Shown here piece by piece: positions 27,718 to 42,444 of a stretch of DNA of 64,000 nucleotides. The stretch comes from Diprion similis (Eukaryota; Arthropoda; Insecta; Hymenoptera; Diprionidae). Under the pieces are notes generated by a model, which ran no database searches, was not told the origin of the DNA, and saw nothing but the letters and a program-made list of their open reading frames with translations. Where the stretch lies: contig NC_060113.1 in the NCBI RefSeq assembly GCF_021155765.1, positions 222,501 through 286,500 on the forward strand, written 5' to 3'. The translations under genes were made by a program, and so were the position numbers. Numbering within the stretch: position 1 is the first letter of the stretch; the number at the start of each line of letters is the position of its first letter.

Positions 27718-28708
27718 TAGTCAGTGATGCGCGCAGGGTGAAGGTAGACGTACGGCGGTCGGGATTTCGACGCGCATTCCACACCACTATATTCCGAGTT
27801 GTTTGACGGGCGGACAAGACACTACCAACACTGTACAGCGAACACCAACCAAACCAAAGTTTAGTCCCGAGTTCGCCGGACTTTGGTGTGGGGTGAGTTT
27901 GTCAGCGCACGACCCGGTGTACGTGTTGTTTTATCGGTAAGTTTTGCGGGTACGGTTTCCGATTTAAACGAATCGTTTTATAGCAGAGACTGTTATTTTC
28001 CGACAAGAAAGTGCCAGAATCGTGATCATCTTTTCCCTCACTTGATGTGCGTGTGTGTTTTTTTTTTTTTTTTTTGTTTATTGTTTTTTTATTCGGAAAC
28101 CTGTACGCTATACTTTGTGTTAAACGAAGAGTAAAGTTTACGCGGAACAAGTGGACAGGTATGTGTATACATTCGTCGCTGCGTTGCCAAGTTGCAACCA
28201 GGTGAACGTAACCGTTTGTATCATGATTGTGTTACCTGAGCTCGGCGTGCAACGCCTGCTGCAGGAAGCCTCGTATGCCGTCGTGATCTGACAATATACA
28301 TACCTACACGAATCGCTGCATGTGAAGAGAATAAAGAAAAAAAATTAAAAATAAAAACATACGTGAAAAAGTTTTTCAAACCGGAGCAAGCGTCGACTTT
28401 AATAGCTCGTCGTTATAACGCATCGTGGAAATTTATTTATCTCTTGGAAAGTCGGAGTGTGTAAAAAGCTAGTGAGGAGGAAGGAAATAAGCGGAAAAAA
28501 TGAGGAAGTTTTTTTCAAAAAACTCGTGCGAATTTTTGCCGATTGTACATTTTTTATCTACTCGTCGCATCGTATCCGCAATTGGCAACAATATTCGCGA
28601 GTGAACCCTGTTCAGTGTGGTGTCTTCTCTGCAGTGCAGGAAAACGGAAAAGTGCACAAGGCGGTTGTCCCCAGCTGCTGCCGCCGGCCCAGGCTGTGTT
28701 AGTATATA

Positions 28709-28862
28709 ATGGAGAAACTCGACTGGCCAAATCGGCGACGAACCTTTCATCCGCAAAATTTGGTGAAAAGTGAAGGAAGCAAGAGGAGGAGAACAACTTC
28801 GTTGCGGAACTTATTTGCCGCTCTATCGTTCGTATGCATTGCGGGCGGCGCCTGCGCGACCG
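28709..28862 (+). other. sdk: sdk coding exon 1: start codon and signal peptide
   Basis: Encodes MEKLDWPNRRR..., a long basic n-region, then the hydrophobic core LFAALSFVCIAGGACA, with a plausible signal peptidase site after GACA. It ends ACC G|GTAAGT, phase 1, which fits the exon at 44782 (G|AA TCA CTA CAG). The far distance to exon 2 makes this the least certain join, but phase, signal peptide and splice sites all agree. Confidence 0.8.
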
Positions 28863-31800
28863 GTAAGTTTTATCATCATACTTGCATCTCTTCTATTCCA
28901 GAAATACGTGCGATAAATGCATCTCACATGCATCTGCTGCTATGCATCGTCTGTTAATTATACCCATGTGGTCAAATACAGGGACGCACGGTAAGCTGCG
29001 AAACCAATATCAAAGACTTTGGTGAAACGCAAAATAAAGAAAATTAAAAAGAAAGAAAAAAAAAAAAAAAAAAAAAAACGGAGTAAATGGAAGAAACCCG
29101 TTACGATTACCTTATCTGAAATTGGTTATCTGAACATGGTTTTATTTCCAACGTTACCCGTAATAGAGTTCATCAGACTCTCAGAGAGGTTTGCGTGCCG
29201 TTCACACGGTACGTTCAGCGTTCCTTAAAATATTGATGAAACAAAAGCAGCTAGCCAACAGGATTATTGCTTGCGCTCTTTAACTGTTGTAAGAAAATTT
29301 CAATCTACCGTCGGCCAGCATTTATCTACGAAACTGAACGTAAACCTACGTAAAATAATAACGCAGTGGCATACCGGTCCTCCCGAATATCGACTAGGTA
29401 AACGGAAATTCGAAAATTCTCCGAGAGAAACGGTTGGATTGAATTCACCTCGATGGAATTCGCGTGCGATTTCCGTCTGCCTTGAAAGGGGGGGGGGGGG
29501 GGGGGGGGGGCACCAGACAGGTACAAGAACACAAGCCAAGTCACCGGCACACATGTGTGATGCGGTGTAAGGAGGCCGTTTGCCTAGGTCACGTTCGCGA
29601 TTTGAATTGGCTCCGGTTCAATGTGTCTGAACAAGAGGTGACTCGACGACGATGAGGAGAATAAGGATGGAATTATTGAGCTCTTGTCTGTCGGTCGGAG
29701 TTTCCTCGGTTCCCCGAGTTACGTCAGATTTTTCTTGGATTTTGTAGAGGAGATATTTATTGCGGAGTTTTTCCATTTCATTTTATTTCAGATTTTATTC
29801 TATTCGCGTTTACCGTTAACGTTACACGCTGCGAGGTGTCTCCATCGGTGATGGTATTAGTTGTCGAAATCGTTGGAAAATAATTAAGTATATAAGTATA
29901 CTAGAAATCTCGCATGTAGTGACTAACGATCAATTCTCAGAACCAATTGATGCAGACTGTGTGTTAAAACTGATCGAACGACGACGTCGTAGTCGACGTC
30001 ATGAACGTTACTGAGAACTATATATATATATATATACCAATCGCATATATCCTCCTCGTATTTGTATATTTAAATTATGCCTATGCACATGTACGAGAGG
30101 CACGCTGCATCAATTGAAATTTAATCATTTTCTCGTGTCCAGATATGTCGTTTATTATTATTTTATTGTGTAATATTTACACACTCAATATACGACACGT
30201 TATTTCATCCGCACGCATTCACAACTTTTCTTTCACCGCGTTGATCGCAGTCCCGATAATCGATTATATATCATCATTATGTTGGTATGGTACACGTATC
30301 TTGTTTATTATTATACTACAAGATACAAATACCTTTTTTTTAAACAGATAAATAATATTACAGATGTAGAAGGCACATTTCTCTTTAATATATATCTTTA
30401 TCTGTACAGTTGTTATTATACATATTGGTTTACGATATTAGCACTGCACATTGGAGCATTCTCCACATGGAGATCACTAAGATACTTCAATTTGCCAGAA
30501 AGAAAGAGAGAAAGAGAGAAAAATAGAGACGCTGGTCTACGAATAATAATATATCGCGATAGGGTCTTCGATTCGTTTATTTGTCTCCAACGCCTGCAGG
30601 TCGAATGTCGCGGGTACGGTTTATAGCTTATATGCTGCGGCACAAAGACGTCTTTCACCAAATATTTTATTCTTTTCATTCATTTTTATCGACGATGCAC
30701 CGTATGTACATTTATTACATGCACACACATGCCGAGGAGGTTTTTATACAGCAGTACGCTTTATTTATTATCTGTAAAATGTGCGAGAGGATCCAACGTA
30801 TAGTAATGTATATATACCTATATGATACGAAGTAAGTATGCGCTCTTATACGTTATATGTATGTATGTATGTATATACGTATATACCGCGTACACATACA
30901 ATATAGCTGTGGGGAAGAGATGAAGAAGCAGGCGGTCGAAGCTACTTGAGGTAGACCTTTGTACCTCATTAACCCCCTTTTTAACTTTTTCTCTTCTTCT
31001 CTTCTTCTCTTCTTCTCATTCTCCTTCCTTCGCGCTCTCTTCTGGGTGGTATTTCACGACTGGCAAATATATAATTGCACAGGATAGAACATTGAGATGA
31101 AATTTTAACAACTCGTCTGACTATAAATACTTGTCATATTCAATTGTAACTTATATATAATGTAACTACTTGTACTATATACTACATAATACGGAAATCT
31201 GAATCTCATATGTGTGTCTCTTAGAATTTCGTCGTCGTCGTCGTCGTCGTTAATGTAAAATTTTCACGCGACGTTTTGAGGAGGCGGTATCCTTTCCTCT
31301 AATTTAGATTTATTACGGGGGTTAATCCGACCAATTGTATGAATTGAGTTAAATCGTTGACGACACCCTCCTTCCCCCTCCTCCATATCCTCCCCGACCT
31401 CCCTTACATACACACACATTCCGGTTCTCTCAGTCACTTAAATGACGCAGCACGTGCCGGTGATGCTTGATTTAACTCGATCGTCTATATGTGTCACGTT
31501 ACATGTCTGCTGTCTTCTATTCTACGAAGATCACGCGCGACACGTGTAAAATATAACTTTGCAGACTTTTCGCGTCACATAATAATGGGTATTCAAATTC
31601 TTCTATTATGTGTATTATAGGTAGGTATGTGTAAACGGATGATTCATCTTAAAATTAACAATGATGATAATAATAACGGTGCGACGAGTGTAATAACAGA
31701 GGTAATAATAATATAATATATTTCAGAGTGTTTTGGAAAAATAAAAAATTAAAACTTCATATTAAATTATAACGTATTTTATGAGATTGAATTAGAAATG

Positions 31801-32060
31801 AGACTTAATATTACAAGTGTTGGTCTTCATAGTGACGTAAATTGATGTAAGCAATAAAAAAAAAAGAAGAAGAAAAATTTACTCACGATTCTTTCTACAT
31901 GAAAAAATAAAAAGTTTACAAAAGTGATAAATCCAAGGATAAATCACATAACGTATAACGCTTATCTTTCACACGAACATTTCTTTCAATCGAAACAAAC
32001 TTTTCAAAGGGTCCCCGCACGGTGGAAATTGGCGAAATTACTTTTTTCTGAAACTGCCTA

Positions 32061-32099
<39 letters not shown>

Positions 32100-35000
32100 G
32101 ATATCGTCGTGGTGTGACTATGATATTATCAACCAAACTACGGTTACCATTATCCGCGATACATACTAGCGACAAATATACAGCTATATGTGCGATTCGT
32201 CGTTATCTTCCTGCGTGCATATCGGCAAGAATCGCATGTTCATCATCATGTATTTAAACTATAACGCAAGGAGCAGGTGTGCTGCATGTTTCATACACCT
32301 GCACGCAGGTACGCGTATCTACGTATAAAATGCCTCACCACGTGTATAGCTAGTAGGTTGCCGTATCAATTTACGATTGTAACACTATATTCGCATGGAC
32401 GCTCTTGAGTAGAACAAGAAGAAGAAGACGAAGGAAAAGGAGAAAGAGGGAGAGGAAGTTTTGTGAAAAGGCTCTGGGAAGGTATAACCACTCACCAATA
32501 TCCACCAAGGCATCGTGGCGTTGCATGTATACATATAATATATACATATATATGCATGGCAGGAAGTAGTGTGTTGGTACCACCGACGTCAGCTCAATCG
32601 AGGGAACAATGGATGGACAAGAGCGGCATCGGCAGCACCGCGAGGTTCGGGTACCCACCCTACCTACCTACCTACCACCTACCCTATATTTCGCATCAAG
32701 TTTGCTGCCACTGCGAATGCCGCTTATTATTATACCCATGCCCATGAAGAATTATGTATCTTTCCACCTCGGTTTACTTCACACTTATACAGCATTATAG
32801 TTATATGTAGGTAGGTGTCGGTGTGCTTCCTCCCTTCCCTTTCCTTCCTCACCTCACGTCTCTTTTCCTCCGCCACTTCTTCACGTTCGTCAACCCCTTA
32901 TTTTTTACTTTATTAAGTACATGAAGTGACTCGGAAAAATCTTCTCTCTCTTTCTCTCTTTTTCTGGAAGGTATAATATGTGATGTCTTCTTTGTTACTG
33001 TGAGGTGGTTACTAGATAAATCTCTCCGAATTTGCTACGATTTTTGTTTATCTAGATTTCGATTTAGCAGCCACGATTTTTAACCGGAGATCAAAAGTTG
33101 ATGGACAAAAAAAAAAAATAAATAAAATTATGTCTCAAAATCAGCGTTCTAGCGATACCGGGTGTAAAAATTTTACCTGACGGTGAAAATGAACACCTCG
33201 CAGTGACAACGAAAATGACGACCTTTTACGACGAATGCAAGTCTTGAAGCATGCGTCACCACTTACCTCTGGCAGCTAGGAAAATAGTTTAGAGGAAGGA
33301 GACCATGCCTTCTACGTGGTCACATACGTACACATATATATATACACGAACAGTGGTTTATACTACGCTGGATGAGAAGAAGATGAAGAAGAAGAAGAAG
33401 AATTACGTACCTGAATGTTCCTCCTCTTACGCCGGTGCCGCAGCGCACGGACCGGATGTCCCCACCACTTTTCCCTTTCAGCCTTTTTAACTTATACTAT
33501 ACACGTCGCATTATTATCATTATCGTTATACCTCCACCCTTTCATCATGCGTCATCATCATCATCATCATCAGCATCGTCATCATCGCCATACCGATTTT
33601 GTCATTTCTCATGCTGCTTGAAACACATACGTTTATGCAATGGATTACTATGTTGTTAGGGAATGTTACGTAGAATTTGAAAAGTAGAATATACTTTTTG
33701 CCCGTCGAGATGAGAGGAAAAATGTATCTCGAATTTGCAAAGATGCGAATATCTAATTCGTAGAATATTATCGTGGCGTAGAAAGTCTAAGATAGAGAAA
33801 ATTCGAAGTTTGGAAAGTAGAGGAGTACGGAAAGACAAAATATAGAGAAAGGTTGGAACGTGGAATGGCAGAAGCCAGAATATTTATTTATTCGGTTCTG
33901 GTATATCATCGAGACGAATTCTGACGATTCTACATTTTGGCGTTATATATTATGACCTTTCTATTCTATTACTTCTTCGTTCAAAAATTCGATTATTCCA
34001 ACCCTCAGATTCTTTAATCTTTCTATATTCTTCTATAACTAGAGTTACACCTGTAACAGCAACGAGTTTGAAGTTATTAACGTCATCGTAACAAAAGATT
34101 ATGGGGAAAAATAATGACTATCATTTTCTTATTTTCACAATTAGTTTGTAGTAACAAAGATTACAAAATATCAGTATGTTTTCGCGATTCAACCGTTTTT
34201 CATCCTTAGTTACCTGCTAACTTCAAAATGGTTACTTCTAAGTACTAACTATACAAATGATTAGCACACCGTCCACGATTACTGTCGACTAGTCTTTACA
34301 ACGTGTAAGAAAGGGGAAGAGAAAAGAGACGCCTAATGTGGCATGGAGAGGAGAAGAGGATGGATGGATGGATGGATGGATGGATGGATGGATGGGATGG
34401 ATGGTCGACGGAGGAACGGAGTGAGTTCCGTCTCTATATTTCTCTCTAGGCTCGGGCAGCCGGTGCAACAACACCAGAGGCCACTGACCGCCCTCGGCAA
34501 GGTTCTCTCCTCGGGTCCCTTCCTTAGGGATAAAAGGAGAAACAGACCTGAGAGAAGACGGTAAAACAACGACGAACGACGTCGGGCCCAAAGCCAAGAA
34601 AGGAGGGGGAAAGTAATAGTATACCTATACTCACCCGATCAGCATCCTCGAAGGGTCTGTACGTTGGTGGAATTAGGATTAGAGAGCTCGTTGAACGAGG
34701 AGGAGAGGAGAACACCAACCATATATACTGAAGTTAGTTACGTTGTCGTAACGATTGATCGTACCTGAGGAAAAACCGTTACATACTTCGTCATAAAAAG
34801 AATGTATATTAATATAAATTTTGAAATTTTTCTTACTTTAAAATCATTCTTAGGTTAAGAAAATAGTTCAATTTTTACCTGCAATGTCTCGTCACGATAA
34901 CGGTACTAACTTCATATATACTGTCGTTTCTATCGTTAACGATCTTATACACATCCACGTAATACACACGCCAATTCTCAGAAGTGGAAAATTCTGTATT

Positions 35001-36788
35001 TTCTATTCTTTTCGAGGAAACGATTTAAATTATTATATCGTCACATACACACACACACACACACACAAACGCAGGTTATGACCGTTATAATTACCTTTAA
35101 GAAGCTATACATACGGTCGTGACCTCGGGGAGTTCGAACTCACGGCACCTGCATTTCCATTTTAGGGATTATTATTGTTAAACCTTTGCTCTCATTGTTT
35201 GTTCTTTCTGCTCATGTACACCTTTACGTATATGCGTATTATATACACCTATTTCTATATACTCGGCAAATATTTAATTATCCATCGTTGCTCCAGTGTA
35301 GCCTTTAGCCCCCGTCACCCCTATTTTTTTTTTTTTTTTTTTTTTTTTTTCTTGAAAATTTCCTTTTGGTGGATTTATACGACCGTTGAAGATAGGACCA
35401 AAGAGAATCTCTGTTTTTCAATTTCGGAACAGTTTTCAAGTGTAATATATAGTCAAGTTTTGATAGAACATGAGTTTTGCTTTGTTGCGGTTTACTGTAT
35501 TTCAGGTAATTCTGACTAAGGTGTTGTGATTTAACGATTATTTTTATAGAAATATTAATAATTTATTACACAATAGAGGGAAAAGAAGGAAAAAGATATT
35601 TTCAAAAACATTGTCAACACGCAATGTAGAGTTAGAGAAGTAGAAATTCCATTCACGTCTTCGTTCTTATTTACTCGACCTTGCGCGCATACTCAGAACG
35701 ACGAACTTATACTCGAAGAAAACGTTGACGAATGGAATATCAGAGGAACGTTTGGAGCGTTGGAAGCTGGATCCTCGTGATATTGTTCAGCAGGTTCCAA
35801 CGTGCTGGTGGGTCCTCGTCCTTATCCCGGGGTCCAGCATCTTTGATACTGTCCAGAAGTCCGCGTTCAAGGGTGGGAAGAAAGGACCGAGGGAGGCAAG
35901 CAAGCAAGCACACATGCACTTGTACGCCAGATTCTGATTCCTGTATAAGTTCTTCTTTTTCTTCTTCTTCTTCTTCTTCGTCTTCTTCTAACAGCAGCAA
36001 CGTCGACTGTGAGACTCGACGGGACGTCGTGAACCTCTTGAAATGGGAAAAAGGGTCCCTTGGAGAAGACCCAAGGGAGATTGGAGAATAACAGACGCCG
36101 AGATCCATACATACGAGTCTGACCTTCGACTCTTCAACAACTACCAAAGAGATGATGATTCAAGTTCCGAATCTCTGCTAATAAATTAAATACGATTTGT
36201 TGTTCATGTCTTATATTGATGGAAGGAGGTGCTTGGGTGCAGCGTAAGGTGCACATTCACCGATCAACTATGCAGATGATCGTGAAACGGTATATTATAT
36301 CCGGAGGGGACGTTATACACAACGTTTCGATGTCTCTTGGAATTACAATGGTTATTGATTGTGACGAGCATACAACCATTTGTGGTGAACCAACATATAT
36401 ATTTTATGTACATCAGGCGTGTGGTGCACGTTTTCCTCGTGCGTAAACCTAATGAATGTGCTTATGTAGGTACTTCAGGGGAACGTCTAAACCCTCCCAT
36501 TCGTAAAGGACAAACCATCGCACTACCATATGCCTTCATTTGCATTTTGTGCCACTCTACTGCTGTTGCTCCATGGTGCGATACGACAGATGCTATGGGG
36601 CTCACGGTCATTCTTCTGTTATTAGAGGATAGGTCTGCTGCACTCACCTATAGTCGTAGCCACATGCAATTTCGCGATATATTGTCGTGTGGGGTTGATA
36701 TGAAAGCAGGTCCCCATCCCACGTCATGAAATTGAATTTCGGTTGAAAACTCATTCGAGTTGTGAACGGATTTATTCTTTGCTTATGG

Positions 36789-36821
<33 letters not shown>

Positions 36822-38900
36822 GATGTTCCAAACTTCAGAAGTTCCGAAAGCGCATAATTGTGAATTATTTGGATGGGGAAATTGAAGTGAAGACATATCA
36901 AAGTTGGACGAGAGAGCAGATCGTCCAAGACAAAGTAAGATCAAAGTGGCGAAATATTCCGATGATTCGGAATTTTGATGTTTCAGATTTTTTAATTTTC
37001 TGATTTCAGAACTTTGACTTGGCGGAGTTATGCCCATTCGGCATTTTTGAATTTTTGAATTTTCAGCATTGGGTTTCGTTCGGACTATTGTCGGAACTTT
37101 GATGTTTCGTCAAAGTTTGACTTCCTGCCTTTAAGTTTCGCTGCCAAAAAATTGGGAATTTAATTGGCACTTTTGGAAGTTTTTAAATTCAGAATTTAGA
37201 CTCCGCCCCTTCAGTTTTTTTTTTTATCATGCGTATATGAAATTGCAAATTTTGCAACTGCAATATGCAACCGGTGCACAATTTTAGTACTTTGTATAGT
37301 CGTAACGAGTATAATATTATATTACAGTTGTTGAATCTTATTTGGCATATGGAATGACGACGTTTAATCGTTTTCTTTGCTCTTTTTGTATATTTCCTTC
37401 TTCTTCCGATCTCTCTGCATTCCTCGTGTACCTACGTACCTACACTACATACCTACGTATACTATATGCAGCACGTCTGCCGAGTCTAGTGTTGTAAAGA
37501 CGAATAATATTCGAAATCAGCGAAACAAGGCAATTGAAATTCGAACGCGGAAAACTGTTGGACAGATGCCATCTCGGGTTCAAGGGGAACCACCTCCCAG
37601 TGTAGGTAGTAGAGATGTCTCGAAATTTGGTAAACTCGATTCATTCATTTATTTTCTTCGCAGGCAGGCAAGCAATAACGACTTAATTGATTTTTGGATT
37701 GTACGTTTTTTTTTTTTTTTTTCTTATCACAGTTCTCATTCTAGAATCGTAGATATTGTATGTATAGAAAGAAATACAATCTCATCAACGTTTAACCCTC
37801 TGAGTCATAGTGATGCGATGTAATGTTAATTGTTATTGTTAGCAACAAATTGATTGAAAAAAATCGTGAAAAGTAAAGGAACAATTCATACACATGTACG
37901 TGTTTTACATAAACTATAAATTTTTGGAGTCGCTGATTACGAATCTGAAATTGGATTTAAAAATTCAAGATGGCGGAACCAATATGGCGGACCAAAGATA
38001 CAAATTCGATCGAGTCGGGAGAAAAAACTCTGTTCAGGGATTTTCGGGTTCGTTGATTACGAATCTGAGAATCTGAATCAGATTTCAAAAATTGAGTTTG
38101 GCGAATCAAATCAGCTACCGTGAGAATTTTCTCACCGTGTTTGATGAAATTTGAAATTTTCGTCCACCGTATTGGATCCGCCATGTTGAATTTTTTAAAT
38201 CTGATCTCACTGACAAAGTTGGCGTTTCGCAAGTGAATACGTAAAAAAGATTAACAAAAATAATCTGTGCAAAAAAAAAAAAAAAAAAAAAAGTTTGCAA
38301 AATATCAGAGTTCAAGAACGAAGTGGGCGGAAATCCTCTCACATATATATATATATATATATAATAAATACGTGAAGTGGACTGTCACCGTTACCGCAAA
38401 GTAAGAGAGGAGGAGATTCTATCCAACGATGTACAATTTTTACCCAATACAAAAAATAATATGACAAAGAAGAGTGAATGAAAGTTTCGAGGGTCGATCG
38501 GTGCTCCAGCTGAGTTTAGGAGGTTAGGACGTCGTTCCGTCGGACCTGCAAAACGTTGCGCATTGCGTCTTGCGGAACGCAGCCTCTGTACAAAGCCTAT
38601 ATAGGTATACAGATCCCAGCTACTCCACAGTATGCGCTGCACGTGTATATATATCATAAACCTAACCTATACAGTGAACGGGGCGAACTGCATTTTGTAG
38701 GTGGTCAACCTGCCGCTCGGTGTTCTGTTCGTTGTTATATTTTCCGGATATCATTGCACTGCGCGATAGTCTTTAAAAAAATGAAATAGATGCAAAAAAT
38801 TTAAAAAAAAACGCGTTGAAACTTTTGGAATGAACTATTACGGCCAATTTTGAGGACATTTTTTCTTTAATATCCACGTCGGGCAGTCTTATCGTTTTAT

Positions 38901-38937
<37 letters not shown>

Positions 38938-38953
38938 ATATGTATACCTATAT

Positions 38954-39003
<50 letters not shown>

Positions 39004-42000
39004 GCACATAAGTGTATCGGATATAGATAAAGTACAACGCGGTGGTGTAATAAATTGTTATCTCATGCTTGCAGGCTACGGCTCGATTACCTAATACTTC
39101 CAATCAATGATAGTGCAGCTTTTTCGCTTCTTCTTCTCTTTTCGTCTTCTTAAGTGGTTCGTTTGATCAACTTTTTATACGTTTATACCCCTATACGGTT
39201 CTATATTATTATACGCGTCGATTCTTGGGCAGAAATAAACAGAGAGATAGAGATAGAGAGAGAAAGAGCGAGACAAAGATTCCTTGATAGAGATTTGATT
39301 AGTTAGATGCATGTTACTGCGTGAGAGATAAATGTCGTGTTTTTTTCTTTCTGACTTTTTCTTCTACTTCTTTGTATATAAGTAGTATTTTTATTTTTTT
39401 TACTCAAAAGTTATGATTTGACGCGATTACGAATACGTTTGCGTTACTTTTGTGATTTAGGTATAATACGAAAATTGTTTGCTTTGTATATTAATGAATT
39501 TATGAAGAGCAAGATTTATAAAAAAAAATTTGAACGTTACAAATTTTACTCACTTACTGTTATAAGTATTATTTAAACGTATTTTAAAATTTAAGCAGCC
39601 ATACTTCTATGTGTATATAGTATACAGTTTTAATTCATTCGATAAGACATTCCTCCTTATAATTACATATTCAAGAGGATACTTAAATTTCTTCGACATG
39701 ACACGATTTGTCAGGTATTCTCGGCAGAGTTTTTTGCCAACCCAACCCAGCGGCAAACGTTTTTATAGGTATACTTGTTTCTATGTAACAACGTCTCGTC
39801 AACACGCTGAGCTCTCGGCTCACACGAATCCACGTCTTTCTTTCTTTCTTTCTTTCTTTGTTTTTTCAATCACGTTGCAAGTAAATGGATAAAAAGGATG
39901 AGAAAGGAAAAGGTTTTATATTATACAAATTTTACTCTCTAAGTAAGAAAATCGAAACTTCGTACATATATTTACATGCAGTTCATATCATACGTTTGTC
40001 ACGTTCAGAGGTGTCATACGTCGCGTCGGTTTTCTGTTTAAATGGAATTTCTTAATCTTCTCAGTCTCCCGTCTCTGCGGTACGGATGTGCAGGATACGC
40101 ATGATTTATACTTCTACTAATTATACTTGCAGGAACGGCTGGCTGCAATGAGCTAGGGGTTTAAAATCGGGCAAACCCTTCGTTTACATCCACCACCACC
40201 CCCGATTTCCTCCTCGAGTCAACCTTTGCTCCACGTTCTAGGCGTCATCTCAAAGACTGTTCCTGGAATGTGGAAAAGGCGTTTATACTCTGGATTTTTT
40301 CCGGAACAGCTGCTTCCTTCCTTCCTTCCTTTCCACGTGCTTTATTCTGTAACAGCTGGATCCTGGAAGTTTAAGGGGGGGGGGTCCCACTTTTCAAAAC
40401 TCGGTTAATTTCCTTACTCACGTATAAGGTGTATAGTATCGTTGAAATAATATCCTTTAAAATACAGTAGAATATTGTTAATTGTTCTCATCTTACATGT
40501 TACCGTGTGTATACATATGCATATGCGTGTTTTAGCTTCTACCGTATACCTATATCGCAAAAAGGCATGCAGGAGGAGGAACACCTCATGGAAAAAGGAC
40601 AATGGAACCACTTATTAACCCTCTGTAAAGCGGCGGGCGAGATACTTACATACTGAGCTCTTGTTTCGAGCGGATCTATGCGGATCGCGTTGTCGCGAAT
40701 ATCTAGTCTCTAGCGGGTACTTACTGCATACGTGCACGCGTATAGAGATGGATTTAGATCCGCTGCTCTGCCCTTTTTTTTTTTTTTTCTTTTTCTATTT
40801 TTTTCTTGTCGTTGAGACTGCAGCGTAGGGGTAGAATTTTTACCGGATGTTCCATGTCGTGTGAGAACGAAGTTAGTCACGTTAGTGCAACAATGAATGT
40901 TTATTATGAGAAATCATTGTTACTCTTCGCACATTTGGAATCGTCTGAAATTTGCTAAAGCATGATAAACGCGAATCGTACCGATAGATGTTTAAAAATT
41001 AAATTCTTGAAAGTCGATCTGTAAGGTTTTTTTTTTTTTTTTGCAAAATTTTTTGCTACTTTCATACTTTTGGATCCGATTATAGGCGTAGGACGTACCT
41101 GCGGTGTATATATATATACATATAATGCTTAGCTATCCATTTCCTGCAAGCATTTATTATAGAATAATTCATTGAAGCGTTACACGGAGAGTAAAATCGT
41201 GTATAATCGTAACAACTTACTCTTTCGAAATCCACCAAGTTTCACGGTGATTGTTGTGTATATATGTATACACATTATTATAATAGGGATTGTAGTATAG
41301 AGTGATGTAGAAAGTGGAAAAAGAGTTATGGTCAAATCGTATTAGCTGAAATATTATAGAACGAACGATCGTGGATCGATTAGTAAAACCTATTTTTATT
41401 TAACGATTTACGAAATTGTAGAATAATAACAATTACTCGTCTTTGAAAACTTGAGAGTCTTTTGTCAGTGCTATTTTGTATGGAAGATACAAAAATGAAA
41501 TTTCGGAAACGGGAAATGGTCGAGACTATAATTGTGTGTACATATGCATATAATTATACATATACATAACAGAGAAATGTAAACGAGTAACGTTTCACAA
41601 CCGCGGTGTTGTTGCATATATATATATTTACTTCCTTTGCGCTTGCCAAGCGTGAATGATTCAGTTTCGCGAATCAGCAGCGTGCAACATCGTGTTTATG
41701 GTGATAATCCTACAATTTTATCTTTTGTCTTCTTTATTCTGCTTAGTGTTTTATTCATCCCGCTTCTAGACATTGTCTCTAGTTTATACAACGCTGCGTG
41801 GATTATATAATTATGTATATTATTAAAAGAAAATTGCGGGGAGGGGGGAGAAAATTGGAGTGCTCCTTAATTCTTAACGACTGTAGGACTGTGTGATGCG
41901 AATGTACAGTCGTTGCCACGACTTTTCATAATATTAAAGTGACTCTTTATACGGCAGCGAATAAAGTTGCGGAATAAAGACTTTATTCCGCAGTTTTGAC

Positions 42001-42412
42001 GCGCAGTTCGAAGTGCGCATTCCAAACTGGCGAATAAAGTAACTTCGTCGAAGAGATCGCGACATAACCTCACTCTTCGTTTTGCTTTTCAATGCCGGTT
42101 TATGGGCCTTGCCACATAAATAGCTATTTCCCAACTTCAATCTCGTAAAATATTATCACGATACCTGTACCTATCTACCCTGCTCTGAAGGTATGGTAGA
42201 CACCTACATATAACTGCTTCATTCTGGGCTATTCAAAGGTGCGCTCTTTAACGTGAAGACCATTCATTCTGTACACAAGCCCGCGTGTATGTACCTATGA
42301 TATAGTGTAAACCTAGTCCTACGATCGTTGTAGGTACGCGTACCAAAGGTTCGCCTGTCTATCAATTTTCAAGTAGGTTGGTATAAAGAGACGAAGACGG
42401 CTGCGGCGGGGT

Positions 42413-42444
<32 letters not shown>

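Larger units (their letters stand above)
27043..28708. other. RpS15A 3' UTR and sdk promoter/5' UTR region
   Basis: Composition shifts from AT-rich to GC-richer at about 27600, suggesting a promoter. A possible spliced 5' UTR exists for sdk: donor GGACAG|GTATGT at about 28158 and acceptor CTCTGCAG at about 28636. An open frame on the - strand at 27470-27817 is Arg/Thr-rich, unrecognised, and lies over the promoter; I do not call it a gene. Confidence 0.6.

Noticed and set aside
27470..27817. 115-codon open frame on the - strand before sdk
   Set aside because: Arg/Thr-rich from GC-richer promoter sequence, with no domain and no splice context.
35131..35140. AGTTCGAACT, another tRNA T-arm-like palindrome
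   Set aside because: The flanking sequence does not fold into a cloverleaf.
35740..36147. 135-codon acidic open frame on the - strand
   Set aside because: The Glu stretch comes from a TTC microsatellite; the rest has no recognisable domain and an overlapping frame is open on the other strand for the same reason.
38903..39001. Paired TA runs as a replication origin or cruciform
   Set aside because: Simple microsatellite expansion explains them; nothing else at the site supports a function.
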